A DNA stretch of 64,000 bases from Mesorhizobium sp. WSM4313 (GTDB taxonomy: Bacteria; Pseudomonadota; Alphaproteobacteria; Rhizobiales; Rhizobiaceae). The stretch is from positions 1-64,000 of the forward strand of contig NZ_NSFT01000013.1 of NCBI RefSeq assembly GCF_002294725.1, written 5' to 3'. This document shows, piece by piece, positions 50,995 to 58,909 of this stretch; positions within the stretch are counted from its first letter, which is position 1; each line of letters begins with the position of its first letter. The notes beneath the pieces were generated by a model. The model ran no database searches and had not been told where the DNA came from. It saw only the letters and a list, made by a program, of their open reading frames with translations. The translations under genes and the position numbers were made by a program.

Positions 50995-52731
50995 CTAGAG
51001 ACCTAGCCCGCGCTTGCGGGCAAAGCTCCAACCGACACCGCCGTCGCCGCGAGTGCTGCCGCTGACACGCTGGCCAAGGTGCTTTTCGAGCGAAGGCGTC
51101 CAGGGCACGAGCTGAAAGCCGAGGCCATCGTCGATCATCGCGAAACGGCCAGACGCAAGCGCAAAGCGCTGGCTGTAAGTTCCGGACACCAATTCGCCAC
51201 TTGCCGCACGGTTGAACGAGCGGCCGGTCTGGGTCGCGATCCAGCCGCCCAGCGCATCGAGTTCCTTTCGGCGCAGGGTGTCGATCAAGTTGCCGGCAAA
51301 GACGGTCCCGCCCGGCTGCCGCTCAGCCAGCCCCAGTCCGATCAGATGCTCGACGCGCCGATCAAGCGCCTGGCGCACCTCGGCGCCGAAGCCGCCATCG
51401 GAAAGAGCCGCAGGACGGGCAAGCGCCTGCCGGTCGAGCCAGGTCGCCCCCTCCGCAACCACCTGTCTGTCGATGTCGAGGTCGGAGCGCACGGCAAGCG
51501 CCAGCCGCCGCCGACCCTGAGCGTCCTCGAATGTGCGCAGTTCGACGATTGCGCCCGGCGCACCATCGCCCGCCGCCTCGAGATCGGCGAGCCGGACGTG
51601 ATGACACCGGCCGTCGACGCCATCGATGACCGCATAGGCACTGCCGCTCAGTTCGTCATCCAGTCCGCGCTCGATCAGACGGCCGCTAATCGTCTCGCCG
51701 ATGCTTTCTGCGGCCAGCACATAGCTGGCGCTCGCGCGTTCGATGTCGCGGGCCGAGAATGCGCGATGCATGCGTTTGATGATATCGGCGCGCTCACCCA
51801 TCTGGCGCAGCGTCGCCTCGGCTCTGCCGCTGACGATCCATTGGCCAGGACCGAGTTGCTCGGCGAGGCCAAGCGTTTCCAGCCTGTGCAGCCGCCCGAT
51901 CTTTGGCGCGATGAATTCGTCAGGCTGGCGATCGGCACGGGGCGCGAGATCGATGATGCCGTCCTCGCCTGCGTCGCGGAGCAACTGGCGGTCCAGCCCG
52001 GTCCACCGCTCGGCCTCGACCTGGCGCTCGACATGCCGGCGGATCTCAAGATCCGAGCGGGGGCCAAGCTCCTGCGTGACGAGCTCGCTGGCGCGATCGC
52101 GCATGCCGCGGCTGATGTAGTCGCGCGAGATCACCAGGTCCTGGCCGTCGTCGGCCCGGCCACGCAGGATGACGTGGACATGCGGATTGTCGGTGTTCCA
52201 ATGATCGACCGCGATCCAGTCGAGTGACGTGCCGAGATCCTTCTGCATGCGACCCATGAGATCACGGGTGAAGGATTTCAGGTCGGCCAACTCTGCGGCA
52301 TCCTCGGGAGAGACGATGAAGCGGAAATGATGCCGGTCGTCCTTGCAGCGATCTATGAAATCCGTGGTCGACGCATCGTCGACCTCCGGTCCGAACATGC
52401 GGGCTCTCGCGTCGTCGCGTGTGACCCCCTCGCGGCGCAGATAGTTGAGGTGGGTCGCCAGCGGCGCGGTACGTTTCGAATGGCGAACCACGCGGGTCTT
52501 GATCGTGGCTAGGCGGGAGCGGCCGGTGAGGAAGCGATTGGCTTGAAGGCTCGCTGCCCTGCCGCGTCCGAACTGCCGGCGGCTGCCTGTCTCTATCCGG
52601 CCTGCGCGCGACACGCCGCCGCCAGCCTTTTGCGCTGCCGCAAGCGCCTGGGCGATGAAGGGCCGCGACGATTGGGCTCGCGTCGAGCGAATGCGGCCCG
52701 GGCGGATGCGGAACTCGTGCTCATCAGACAC
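50995..52731 (-). CDS. RlxS-like relaxase with DUF3363
   Basis: A 578-residue mobilisation relaxase. The N-terminal part (RIRPGRIRS and so on) precedes a nuclease domain with HHFRFIVSPEDAAEL and the metal-binding HVHVILRG, and the C-terminal DUF3363 domain follows. This architecture matches RlxS of the Mesorhizobium loti R7A symbiosis ICE, which nicks oriT and leads the strand into the channel. The start is GTG, preceded by AAGGTGAGG, because the residues upstream of it are not conserved-looking. Between this gene and the transglycosylase lies a repeat-rich spacer that could include oriT. Confidence 0.85.
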   Translation of the reverse strand: MSDEHEFRIRPGRIRSTRAQSSRPFIAQALAAAQKAGGGVSRAGRIETGSRRQFGRGRAASLQANRFLTGRSRLATIKTRVVRHSKRTAPLATHLNYLRREGVTRDDARARMFGPEVDDASTTDFIDRCKDDRHHFRFIVSPEDAAELADLKSFTRDLMGRMQKDLGTSLDWIAVDHWNTDNPHVHVILRGRADDGQDLVISRDYISRGMRDRASELVTQELGPRSDLEIRRHVERQVEAERWTGLDRQLLRDAGEDGIIDLAPRADRQPDEFIAPKIGRLHRLETLGLAEQLGPGQWIVSGRAEATLRQMGERADIIKRMHRAFSARDIERASASYVLAAESIGETISGRLIERGLDDELSGSAYAVIDGVDGRCHHVRLADLEAAGDGAPGAIVELRTFEDAQGRRRLALAVRSDLDIDRQVVAEGATWLDRQALARPAALSDGGFGAEVRQALDRRVEHLIGLGLAERQPGGTVFAGNLIDTLRRKELDALGGWIATQTGRSFNRAASGELVSGTYSQRFALASGRFAMIDDGLGFQLVPWTPSLEKHLGQRVSGSTRGDGGVGWSFARKRGLGL

Positions 52732-52974
52732 GGCGCCCGCCCTCACCTTGCCATAAATACAGCAAATACAATGATTTGCCTGTTCCCAGCACATTGCGCT
52801 GAGGCGCTGCAATGTGCGGGAAGCGGCAAAATACCCAGCAAATACAACCAACCGACCGCAGCACAATGTGCGCCCTTTTATCTTGCCATCCTTCGGTTGT
52901 TGCCCCGTGGCCTATGCGCCTCAAAGCCTGCGACGTCCAAAGAGGGGCCGGCGCGCGAGCTGACGGACACTTCG
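52732..52974. other. Repeat-rich spacer upstream of relaxase, oriT candidate
   Basis: The 243 bases contain a 12-base direct repeat CAGCAAATACAA (52760-52771 and 52836-52847), an inverted repeat GCACATTGC/GCAATGTGC (52789-52797, 52809-52817) and the palindrome GCACAATGTGC (52861-52871). Origins of transfer usually lie beside the relaxase gene and hold such repeats. The nick site is not identified. Confidence 0.5.
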
Positions 52975-53751
52975 TCATCGCTGCGGTATCCGTAGGTCCG
53001 ACCCAGTGAACAGTTGCCGCGGCTGCGGACCGGCCACGAAAAGTTCGCGCGCCAACGGTGACGATGAGACCGCGTCAGAAGCGTGTTCTCCGGACGAACG
53101 ACTGGAATCGGCCAGGGACCTGGACCGCACTATGAACAGCGGCGCGGCCTTCCACGTGACGTTCTTGTCATGGCTGGTGGTGAGCGTGCCGGGCGCATCA
53201 CCGCCGCCCGATAAAGGGCGAAGCTTCGCAACATAAGCGCGGGTTTCGGCCGGCAGCGGGCGGCCCCTCAAGGACGCTTCGTAGCGCTCCGGCCCCGCAT
53301 TGTAGGCGGCGAGAAAACCCGGTGAACCGTATCGATCATAGAGCTCGCGAAGATAGGCGGTGCCGGCAAGGATGTTGTCGTGCGGATCAAAGGGGTCGCG
53401 GCCGAGTTGATGACGAAGGCGCAGCTCGGCCCAGGTTTGGGGCATGATCTGCATCAGACCCACTGCACCCTTTCGCGATACTGCGCGTGGGTCGCGAGCG
53501 CTCTCGAGGTGCATGACCGCGCGTATCCAGCGCTGAGGAATGCGAAAACGATGCGACGCCTCGGCGATATGGGTGGCATATGGATCGTCCGCAGGCATGC
53601 GTGGCCCCGGGGCGCTCTGTGCGACGGCCTCCGTCATCGAGTGACAAAAAATCAGCATGCCAGCGACAAGCCGACGTGCTTGCCTCCGACCAGGCAACCA
53701 ACTGACGGGGCGGCTTTCGTGCGGATATTTCGGCGCCGGTCGCCCACTCAT
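52975..53751 (-). CDS. Lytic transglycosylase (VirB1-like)
   Basis: A 258-residue exported lytic transglycosylase. A basic start and hydrophobic segment (LVAGMLIFCHSMTEAVAQ) act as export signal. The SLT catalytic domain spans about 65-160, with the catalytic Glu in MHLESARDP and the GLMQIMPQTW and AAYNAGPERY motifs. It cuts local peptidoglycan so the channel can cross the envelope. The ATG overlaps the stop of the DUF736 gene (ATGA). The C-terminal 80 residues are disordered-looking and Ser-rich. Confidence 0.88.
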   Translation of the reverse strand: MSGRPAPKYPHESRPVSWLPGRRQARRLVAGMLIFCHSMTEAVAQSAPGPRMPADDPYATHIAEASHRFRIPQRWIRAVMHLESARDPRAVSRKGAVGLMQIMPQTWAELRLRHQLGRDPFDPHDNILAGTAYLRELYDRYGSPGFLAAYNAGPERYEASLRGRPLPAETRAYVAKLRPLSGGGDAPGTLTTSHDKNVTWKAAPLFIVRSRSLADSSRSSGEHASDAVSSSPLARELFVAGPQPRQLFTGSDLRIPQR

Positions 53752-54077
53752 CGAGCACCCTCCGGCCGCCATTTCGGCCGGATCCAGCGCAGCGACCAGG
53801 AACCGTCATCCAATCGGAAGAGACCGGCGCGAACGCGTCGACCAAACAGCGGATCCTCCAGTCGACAAGACAGATAGTCGCCAGCCGTCTGCCCGGTTTC
53901 CTTCCAGGCCGCGCCGACCTCCGGTCCGCTGCCATCGCCGATGTGGATGCGAAAATCCGGCGCATTGCCGTTGGACGTCCTGATCGGGACAAGCACCAGC
54001 TCGACGTCCACCAGCAGTGTTCGAATGCGTCCGGAGTAACCGGATTCTGTTTCCTGGAAGACGCCGATCTCGGCCAT
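53748..54077 (-). CDS. DUF736 protein, copy near traF
   Basis: A 109-residue protein of the DUF736 family. The family pattern runs from MAEIGVFQETESGYSGRIRT to the mid-region GDGSGPEVGAAWKETG and GDYLSCRLEDP. DUF736 genes occur in almost every alphaproteobacterial element of this class; a molecular role is not established. It lies 36 bases downstream of traF and overlaps the transglycosylase gene. A second, more canonical copy lies at 56787. The two differ strongly, so they are old paralogues rather than a recent duplication. Confidence 0.85.
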   Translation of the reverse strand: MAEIGVFQETESGYSGRIRTLLVDVELVLVPIRTSNGNAPDFRIHIGDGSGPEVGAAWKETGQTAGDYLSCRLEDPLFGRRVRAGLFRLDDGSWSLRWIRPKWRPEGAR

Positions 54078-54113
54078 GGATTATCTCCTTGCTGTTGTTG
54101 GATGTGCTGAATT

Positions 54114-54659
54114 TCAGTTCGCGGGAGCGAGCCAGGTGTAGTGGCCATCGCCCCTCTCGTCGGTCCAAAGCGGCATTGCGCGTCCAACGATCGAGCTCGC
54201 CGGGAACGGGCCGAAGTAACGGCCGTCGAGACTGTCCTGGACACCCCGGTTCATGACGAAGATTTCGGCGGCGGCGATGGTGCGGCAGCCCTGCCAGTCA
54301 GGCAGCGCGCGTCCCTTGCGGTCGCGCTCCCGCGCGGTGCCCATTGCAGTCCCGTCGACGATGATGGCGCGGCCGACGCGACAAACGTCCTGTCCGGGAA
54401 GCCCCTTGATGTGCTTCAGCATCGGCACGCCAAGCGGAAGGTAGCCGCGCTCGGCGGCGAATCGAGCGACGGTCTCTGGCGGTTGGACGACGGCGAGCGC
54501 GCCAGCCGCCGGAACGGCCATTTTCCGGATCGCATAGAGGCCGAGGGGTGCGCTGGCCGATGCATTCCATAGCAGCAGCGGCGGCATGTCCACGAAAGCG
54601 GGAGCGATCGTCGCGGCGACGGCTACCAGCGCCACGGCCATGCAAGCGGCGCGGCTCAT
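54114..54659 (-). CDS. traF: TraF-like S26 signal peptidase
   Basis: A 181-residue S26-family peptidase with an N-terminal membrane segment. The catalytic serine lies in NASASAPLGLYAI (SxS-type motif) and the general-base lysine in MLKHIKGLPGQDVC; the conserved FVMNRGVQDSLDGRYFGPF block follows. TraF of RP4 cyclises the pilin TrbC after removal of its signal; the same is likely here, since a TrbC-like prepilin is encoded in the trb operon. Its ATG overlaps the DUF2840 stop by four bases. It looks complete. Confidence 0.9.
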   Translation of the reverse strand: MSRAACMAVALVAVAATIAPAFVDMPPLLLWNASASAPLGLYAIRKMAVPAAGALAVVQPPETVARFAAERGYLPLGVPMLKHIKGLPGQDVCRVGRAIIVDGTAMGTARERDRKGRALPDWQGCRTIAAAEIFVMNRGVQDSLDGRYFGPFPASSIVGRAMPLWTDERGDGHYTWLAPAN

Positions 54660-55147
54660 GAGGTCGCCCGCTTACGCAACAGAAACGCCCGGTGCTGCTC
54701 GAGCGAATAGGCGCGAGGCGTTCCGCCGGCAATCAGACGGTTGTGCGTCTGACGCCAATAGTCAGGGGCGGCCTCGAACGGATCGAGGCCGATCGCCTCG
54801 ATCGCATCGATCAGCTTGAGAACCCGCTCAACCTTGTCCCAGCTTGCGATCTTGAGCAGGATCTCGGCGCCTGGCCGGATATAAGGCAGCGTCTGAAAAG
54901 GTTCAGCGGGCAAGACGGCGCGCACGATGTCGATGCGCGAAACGACAGTGCCAAAGTCATTCGCCGCCCAGCGGACGAACGCAAAGACACTGCCGGGCGC
55001 AAATCCGACGACGCGGCGCCGCTTGTCGAGGATCGTTTCATGCGCAGGGCGTCCGAAGCGGATGCGATGCTCGATCCGCTTCTCGATCCAGATCAGTTCG
55101 ACCGTGGTGAGGCCGCCGCGCGCCGTCGATTGAGGAGACGGCGTCAT
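54656..55147 (-). CDS. DUF2840 protein
   Basis: A 163-residue protein of the DUF2840 family. Distinctive stretches are ELIWIEKRIEHRIRFGRPA and YIRPGAEILLKIASWDKVERV, and it ends ARKR-like and basic. It is found between repA and traF in conjugative elements of alphaproteobacteria and has no established activity. The ATG overlaps the repA stop by four bases (ATGA) and the stop overlaps the traF start, so all three genes are translated together. Confidence 0.85.
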   Translation of the reverse strand: MTPSPQSTARGGLTTVELIWIEKRIEHRIRFGRPAHETILDKRRRVVGFAPGSVFAFVRWAANDFGTVVSRIDIVRAVLPAEPFQTLPYIRPGAEILLKIASWDKVERVLKLIDAIEAIGLDPFEAAPDYWRQTHNRLIAGGTPRAYSLEQHRAFLLRKRATS

Positions 55148-56199
55148 ATGCCGTCTCCCTCGCGCCGCCCAACGCACCTCCGCTTCTGCTCCCCGCCGCC
55201 AGTCCGCGGCTTCTCCGCAAGACTGTTAGATTGGGAGTTAGACTCTAAGTTAGGAGCGCGATTTCCCGTTTCGAGCCCGTCCCTTAGGCGCGACCGCGGT
55301 TCCCGAAAGCACGAGGATGCGGTTCCCGATGGCACGATGGTTCGGGTTCCCGATGGCACGACGCTGTCCACAGGCCTCGGCGCGGGTTCGAAAGCCAGCA
55401 GCACACGGCCGCTGGCGTCCACCTCCGTGAACAGAAGGTACCCGGGAAGCGGTTGGCGCCGCACGATGTCACGCAGCTCGAAGGCGAAGCGCTTGAGCGG
55501 CGAGAGGCTGCCGGACTTACGATGCAGATGGCTGATGTCGAAACGCCAGCCGGCGCGCTGGCGCCCGCCATGCTTGCGCACCAGCCGATAGAGCCAGCGC
55601 TCCAGGCCGCCCGTCAGCCCGAAATAGGCTCGGTCGATAGTTAGGATCAGGGCGTCGTCCATGACGGCGCGATAGAACCAATCCGGCAGGATCAATTCGA
55701 CGCCGAGCGGGCGGCCGTTTCGACCGCAGCGCTCCTGCCATTCATTGATCCACGAGAAACGATGGCGCCTGCCCTCCGCGGGTTGGCGGATGGAGGTGAC
55801 GACGCTTGTCGACTGCAGGCGATCGAGCGCCGCCTTGAGGCGCAGGTAGTCTCGCTTCGAGACACCGCGGCCGATGAAGGAAAGCATTTCGTATGGCGTC
55901 GCGGCCATCAGGCGGGATGTGCGCAATCCGGCGTCCCGCGCGCTGACGATCTGGCTCGCGGCCCAGATCAGGATATCGGCATCCCAGATCGTCGCCATGC
56001 CGTGATCGGGCATCGCTTCGACACGGATCGCCACATCGCCGGCGCGAAAGTCGATCGGCGCGATGCGCCTGGATTTGGCGAGGGAGAAGAAGGGATAGGC
56101 CATGAGGTCCTGCGCATCGCGTGGCGCGACGACGCCCGGCAGCGCCTGGAACAGGTCGAGCTGTTCGCGCTCCAATGGTGGGCGTGGTCGTGCCGACAT
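55144..56199 (-). CDS. RepA-type replication initiator (RPA family)
   Basis: A 351-residue replication initiator protein A family member. It starts MSARPRPPLEREQLDLFQAL and carries the conserved AYPFFSLAKSRR and WDADILIWAASQI blocks, with a probable winged-helix DNA-binding region around SFIGRGVSKRDYLRLKAALD. The C-terminal 80 residues are poorly conserved and encoded by DNA that includes three iteron-like repeats. Such initiators let an element replicate as a plasmid-like circle after excision. It is in the same transcript as the DUF2840 and traF genes and is preceded by an AlpA-like regulator 17 bases upstream. Confidence 0.85.
   Translation of the reverse strand: MSARPRPPLEREQLDLFQALPGVVAPRDAQDLMAYPFFSLAKSRRIAPIDFRAGDVAIRVEAMPDHGMATIWDADILIWAASQIVSARDAGLRTSRLMAATPYEMLSFIGRGVSKRDYLRLKAALDRLQSTSVVTSIRQPAEGRRHRFSWINEWQERCGRNGRPLGVELILPDWFYRAVMDDALILTIDRAYFGLTGGLERWLYRLVRKHGGRQRAGWRFDISHLHRKSGSLSPLKRFAFELRDIVRRQPLPGYLLFTEVDASGRVLLAFEPAPRPVDSVVPSGTRTIVPSGTASSCFREPRSRLRDGLETGNRAPNLESNSQSNSLAEKPRTGGGEQKRRCVGRREGDGI
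55298..55361. repeat. Iteron-like repeats in repA 3' end
   Basis: Three copies of the 17-base unit GGTTCCCGATGGCACGA start at 55298 (two mismatches), 55321 and 55345, so 23 and 24 bases apart. CTGTCCACAG (55364-55373), close to a DnaA box, follows directly. Evenly spaced repeats beside an initiator gene are typical of an iteron origin. Confidence 0.6.
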
Positions 56200-56216
56200 T
56201 GGGGAGATCAGCGAGC

Positions 56217-56498
56217 TCAGCGCCTTTCGCGCCCGGCATAGGGGATCAGGCGGGCGGCCTGACGCTTGGCGGGCAGCACCGAGCCATGCGGATCGGATGT
56301 CGATGTCATCACGCCGCGCTGAACCCAGAGCTGGAGGTCGTCGACGGCGTAGACGACGCGGCCGCCGAGCTTGCGATAGGCAGGCCCGGTGCCGTAGGTG
56401 CGATGTTTCTCAAGCGTACGCGCCGATAAACTGAGGAAATGCGCGGCTTCAGAAGTGCGCAGGTAGCGCGGCGGCAATGGCGCGGCGTCGGCGTTCAT
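56217..56498 (-). CDS. AlpA/excisionase-like HTH protein (RdfS candidate)
   Basis: A 93-residue DNA-binding protein. The winged HTH of the AlpA/MerR-excisionase type starts YLRTSEAAHFLSLSARTLEK, with the following wing GPAYRKLGGRVVYAVDDLQLW. Proteins of this class and position, just upstream of repA and traF, include RdfS, the recombination directionality factor of the Mesorhizobium R7A ICE. It would bias an integrase towards excision, but no integrase gene lies in this window. The family is confident; the excision role is inferred from the neighbourhood. Confidence 0.8.
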   Translation of the reverse strand: MNADAAPLPPRYLRTSEAAHFLSLSARTLEKHRTYGTGPAYRKLGGRVVYAVDDLQLWVQRGVMTSTSDPHGSVLPAKRQAARLIPYAGRERR

Positions 56499-56786
56499 GA
56501 GGTGTCTCCTTCCGGCCGTTGCGGTTGAACGGCGATCGATGGCCAGGATGGAGGAGCAAGGGCACCATGATCAGGTGCGCAATTGAGCGGCGCTATTTCG
56601 CACCGGCCGTCGGGAGTGGCGCAGGCGCGTGCATCGATGGGCGTAGCCGCGCTCGAGCATTTCGGGCCATCTCGTATCGGGCAACGCATCCTGTAACAGG
56701 AACCCGGTCGGATAGACCGGCGGCGCGGAAGCCTTTCGCGCCATCAAAGGACGCCTCGCCCGGTCCCGGGCGAGGCGTCTGCCGAT

Positions 56787-57113
56787 TCACTCGCTGTTGC
56801 GGCGGTTGGGGCGGGACCAGATGAGGCTGTGGCCCTCGCCTTCCTCATCGGCGAAGAGGTTGGCGTAGATCGGAGCGGTGAAGCTCGGATCGTCGAGCTT
56901 GAGCCCGAGATAGTCCCGCCCCTCGTTGGAGCGCTTGGACCAGGCGGCGCCGATCTCGGCCTTGCCGACCACGACGCGGTGGCTTGGTGCGTTCTCGCCG
57001 CTGGCCCGGGTATCGGGGACGATGCGCACGCCTTTGGCCTGGACGCTGAGGGTGACGATCTCGCCGGTGAACTCGTTCGCATTGGTCTTCTTGAAGGTGC
57101 CGATGGTAGCCAT
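56787..57113 (-). CDS. DUF736 protein, canonical copy
   Basis: A 108-residue DUF736 protein of normal length with the full family signature: MATIGTFKKTNANEFTGEIV at the start, VRIVPDTRASGENAPSHRVV in the middle and DYLGLKLDDPSFTAPIYANL towards the end. The ATG three bases after the preceding small ORF's stop suggests coupled translation; an upstream extension of 12 residues is in frame. The element's accessory backbone seems to begin here. The molecular role is not known. Confidence 0.85.
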   Translation of the reverse strand: MATIGTFKKTNANEFTGEIVTLSVQAKGVRIVPDTRASGENAPSHRVVVGKAEIGAAWSKRSNEGRDYLGLKLDDPSFTAPIYANLFADEEGEGHSLIWSRPNRRNSE

Positions 57114-57115
57114 TT

Positions 57116-57295
57116 TCAGTCTCCGTTCTCGTTTCCGAGCCCGCACCATGCGGCCTCGATGGCGATCGTGAGGCCGAAGGCGACCGCTGCCGCATCGCTT
57201 GCGACCGCAGCAAAGCGCAGGATGGCGCAGGCGCGCGTTTCTTGGTTGCGCGAGGAATGGGCTTCGCCCAGGGGAAGAAACTCGCGACGCGCCAT
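57116..57295 (-). CDS. Small hypothetical protein upstream of DUF736
   Basis: A 59-residue protein, MARREFLPLGEAHSSRNQET at the start, then ACAILRFAAVASDAAAVAF, ending GLGNENGD. It ends two bases before the DUF736 start codon, so coupling is likely, and similar tiny ORFs are found at this place in related elements. An ATG much further upstream is in frame but lies in poorly coding DNA. The function is unknown. Confidence 0.45.
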   Translation of the reverse strand: MARREFLPLGEAHSSRNQETRACAILRFAAVASDAAAVAFGLTIAIEAAWCGLGNENGD

Positions 57296-57837
57296 TGCGG
57301 CATAGGCGGGTCGAGGCGTCAGCCGTCCTTCGGCCAGATCAGCCCGTTCGAGAGGTCGTGGTGCGCTCTGTGAAATGACGCAGGAGCGGCAACGAAGGCA
57401 CCGGCTGTCGATAGAGATGAAGCGAAGAGTTAACGTCGACGTATCCACAACAACGGCGCGACGCGCTGTATCAAGGGCCTGCATCGTTTAGTCGGGCATA
57501 GCGTCCGGTCACCACCCCTTACTTGAGTTGATCCTCGGCTGAAGCGCTCGCCGAGACGTGCCGATCCACTTGCAGTGTCATGTCAATGCGTTGCGCTCAC
57601 AAAGCGCAAGCCCAGCGATATAGCCAAGTCCAAGGGAGACCGACGGCGCGCGCCATTGAGGTCACGTTAACGGTCTGACTACCGAGCGGTTGGCGAGTAC
57701 CCGCACCGCGGGAGCGGTCGTTGCCTGTAGGGGACGCCGAAACCTCGATTGCGATCGTTCTCGACGTTTCTGTTCGTCGTGAACTTTCACCTGGCTGGGG
57801 AGTTGCTCGATCTCACCGTTCGTGGGCCGGGAATGCC
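57296..57837. other. 542-base stretch at right end of conjugative backbone
   Basis: No gene or RNA recognised. It lies where the conjugative backbone gives way to unrelated genes, so the element's original continuation (integrase, antirestriction genes) has been lost or lies elsewhere. No direct repeat was spotted. Confidence 0.45.
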
Positions 57838-58691
57838 ATGTTCGAAAATTTTGTACTCGAGATGATCGAGACGCAAGGCGGAAGGATCAGAGTTCGCCAC
57901 GGCGGAAACGGTCCTGCGCTTCTCCTCATCCACGGTCCTCCGCGTTGCCATACGACCTGGGCAAAGGTTGCTGACTTACTTGCGGAAGAATTCACAATTG
58001 TTTGTCCCGACCTTCCGGGCTTCGGTCGATCATTCATACCTCCGGACGATCCCGACAGCACTTTCTCTTCAAAACGCGTCAAGGCTTCGGCACTGTTGGA
58101 GATCATGGGGAAACTGGGACACCACACCTTCTCCGTGGCGGGCCATGATCGCGGAAGCTTAGTCGCGTTCCGATTGGCGATGGACCACCCTGAGAGGGTC
58201 TCCAAGCTGATCACCGTGGACGGATTGCCAGTTATAGAACATCTCGAACGCGCCGACTGGGAATTTGCCCGTGATTGGTATCATTGGTTTTTTGTGCCCA
58301 GCCAGATAAACCCGAACGAGCTATCTTGGCTGATCCTATGGCTTGGTACGCTTCCCTATTGCCAGGCACCATGGACGCCGATGCGTATGAGGAGCTGGTT
58401 TCACTTATCCATGACCCCGCTGTTGTCCATGGCATGGTTGAAGATTACCGGGCAGGCATCCGGATCGACCATCTTCATGACCGCGAGGATCGAGACGCGG
58501 GTCGAAAGGTGCGCTGCCCAATGCTCTGCCTCTGGTCGACCGATGACGATCTGGAGCGGATCTATGGAACTCCTGTCGCGATTTGGAATGACTGGGCCGA
58601 GGATGTAAGCGGGTATGGGCTCAAGAGTGGCCATCACGTGGCGGAAGAAAATCCGACTGGTCTCGCAGCAGCGCTCAAGGCGTTCCTCTAA
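57838..58691 (+). pseudogene. Haloacetate dehalogenase-like alpha/beta hydrolase, frameshifted
   Basis: The first frame holds the alpha/beta hydrolase core: LLLIHGPPRCHTTW, DLPGFGRS and the nucleophile elbow GHDRGSLVAF with the catalytic Asp. After the run of six T at 58288-58293 the family sequence moves by one base: CAQPDKPERAILADP, then VVHGMVEDYRAGI, and SGHHVAEE with the catalytic His. Fluoroacetate dehalogenase homologues show the WHWFFFAQPDKPERAIL pattern spanning this point. A T lost from a seven-T run explains it. All catalytic residues are present if the frame is restored. It may be a sequencing error or true inactivation. Confidence 0.75.
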
Positions 58692-58909
58692 AGACCTTCC
58701 ACCTAATGACGTCAGATGTCCGCTTTGGGGAGATGCGGAATCACCTCAGCGTCTGCAGGCCGACGCGCCGGGCCCCTGATCCGAAAAATTGCTTCCTCCG
58801 CATAAAAACATGTCCCAAGCTATTTATTAGCGCATCTGCAACCGACCGCGCCACGGCGCGTTGCACGCGGCGAATACCTCGGATCATTGCCAGGCAGTGT
58901 GGAGGCTCG

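Noticed and set aside
56495..56689. 64-codon minus-strand frame whose stop overlaps the excisionase-like start
   Set aside because: The overlap hints at coupling, but the sequence is low in complexity, without family character, and lacks a clear ribosome-binding site.
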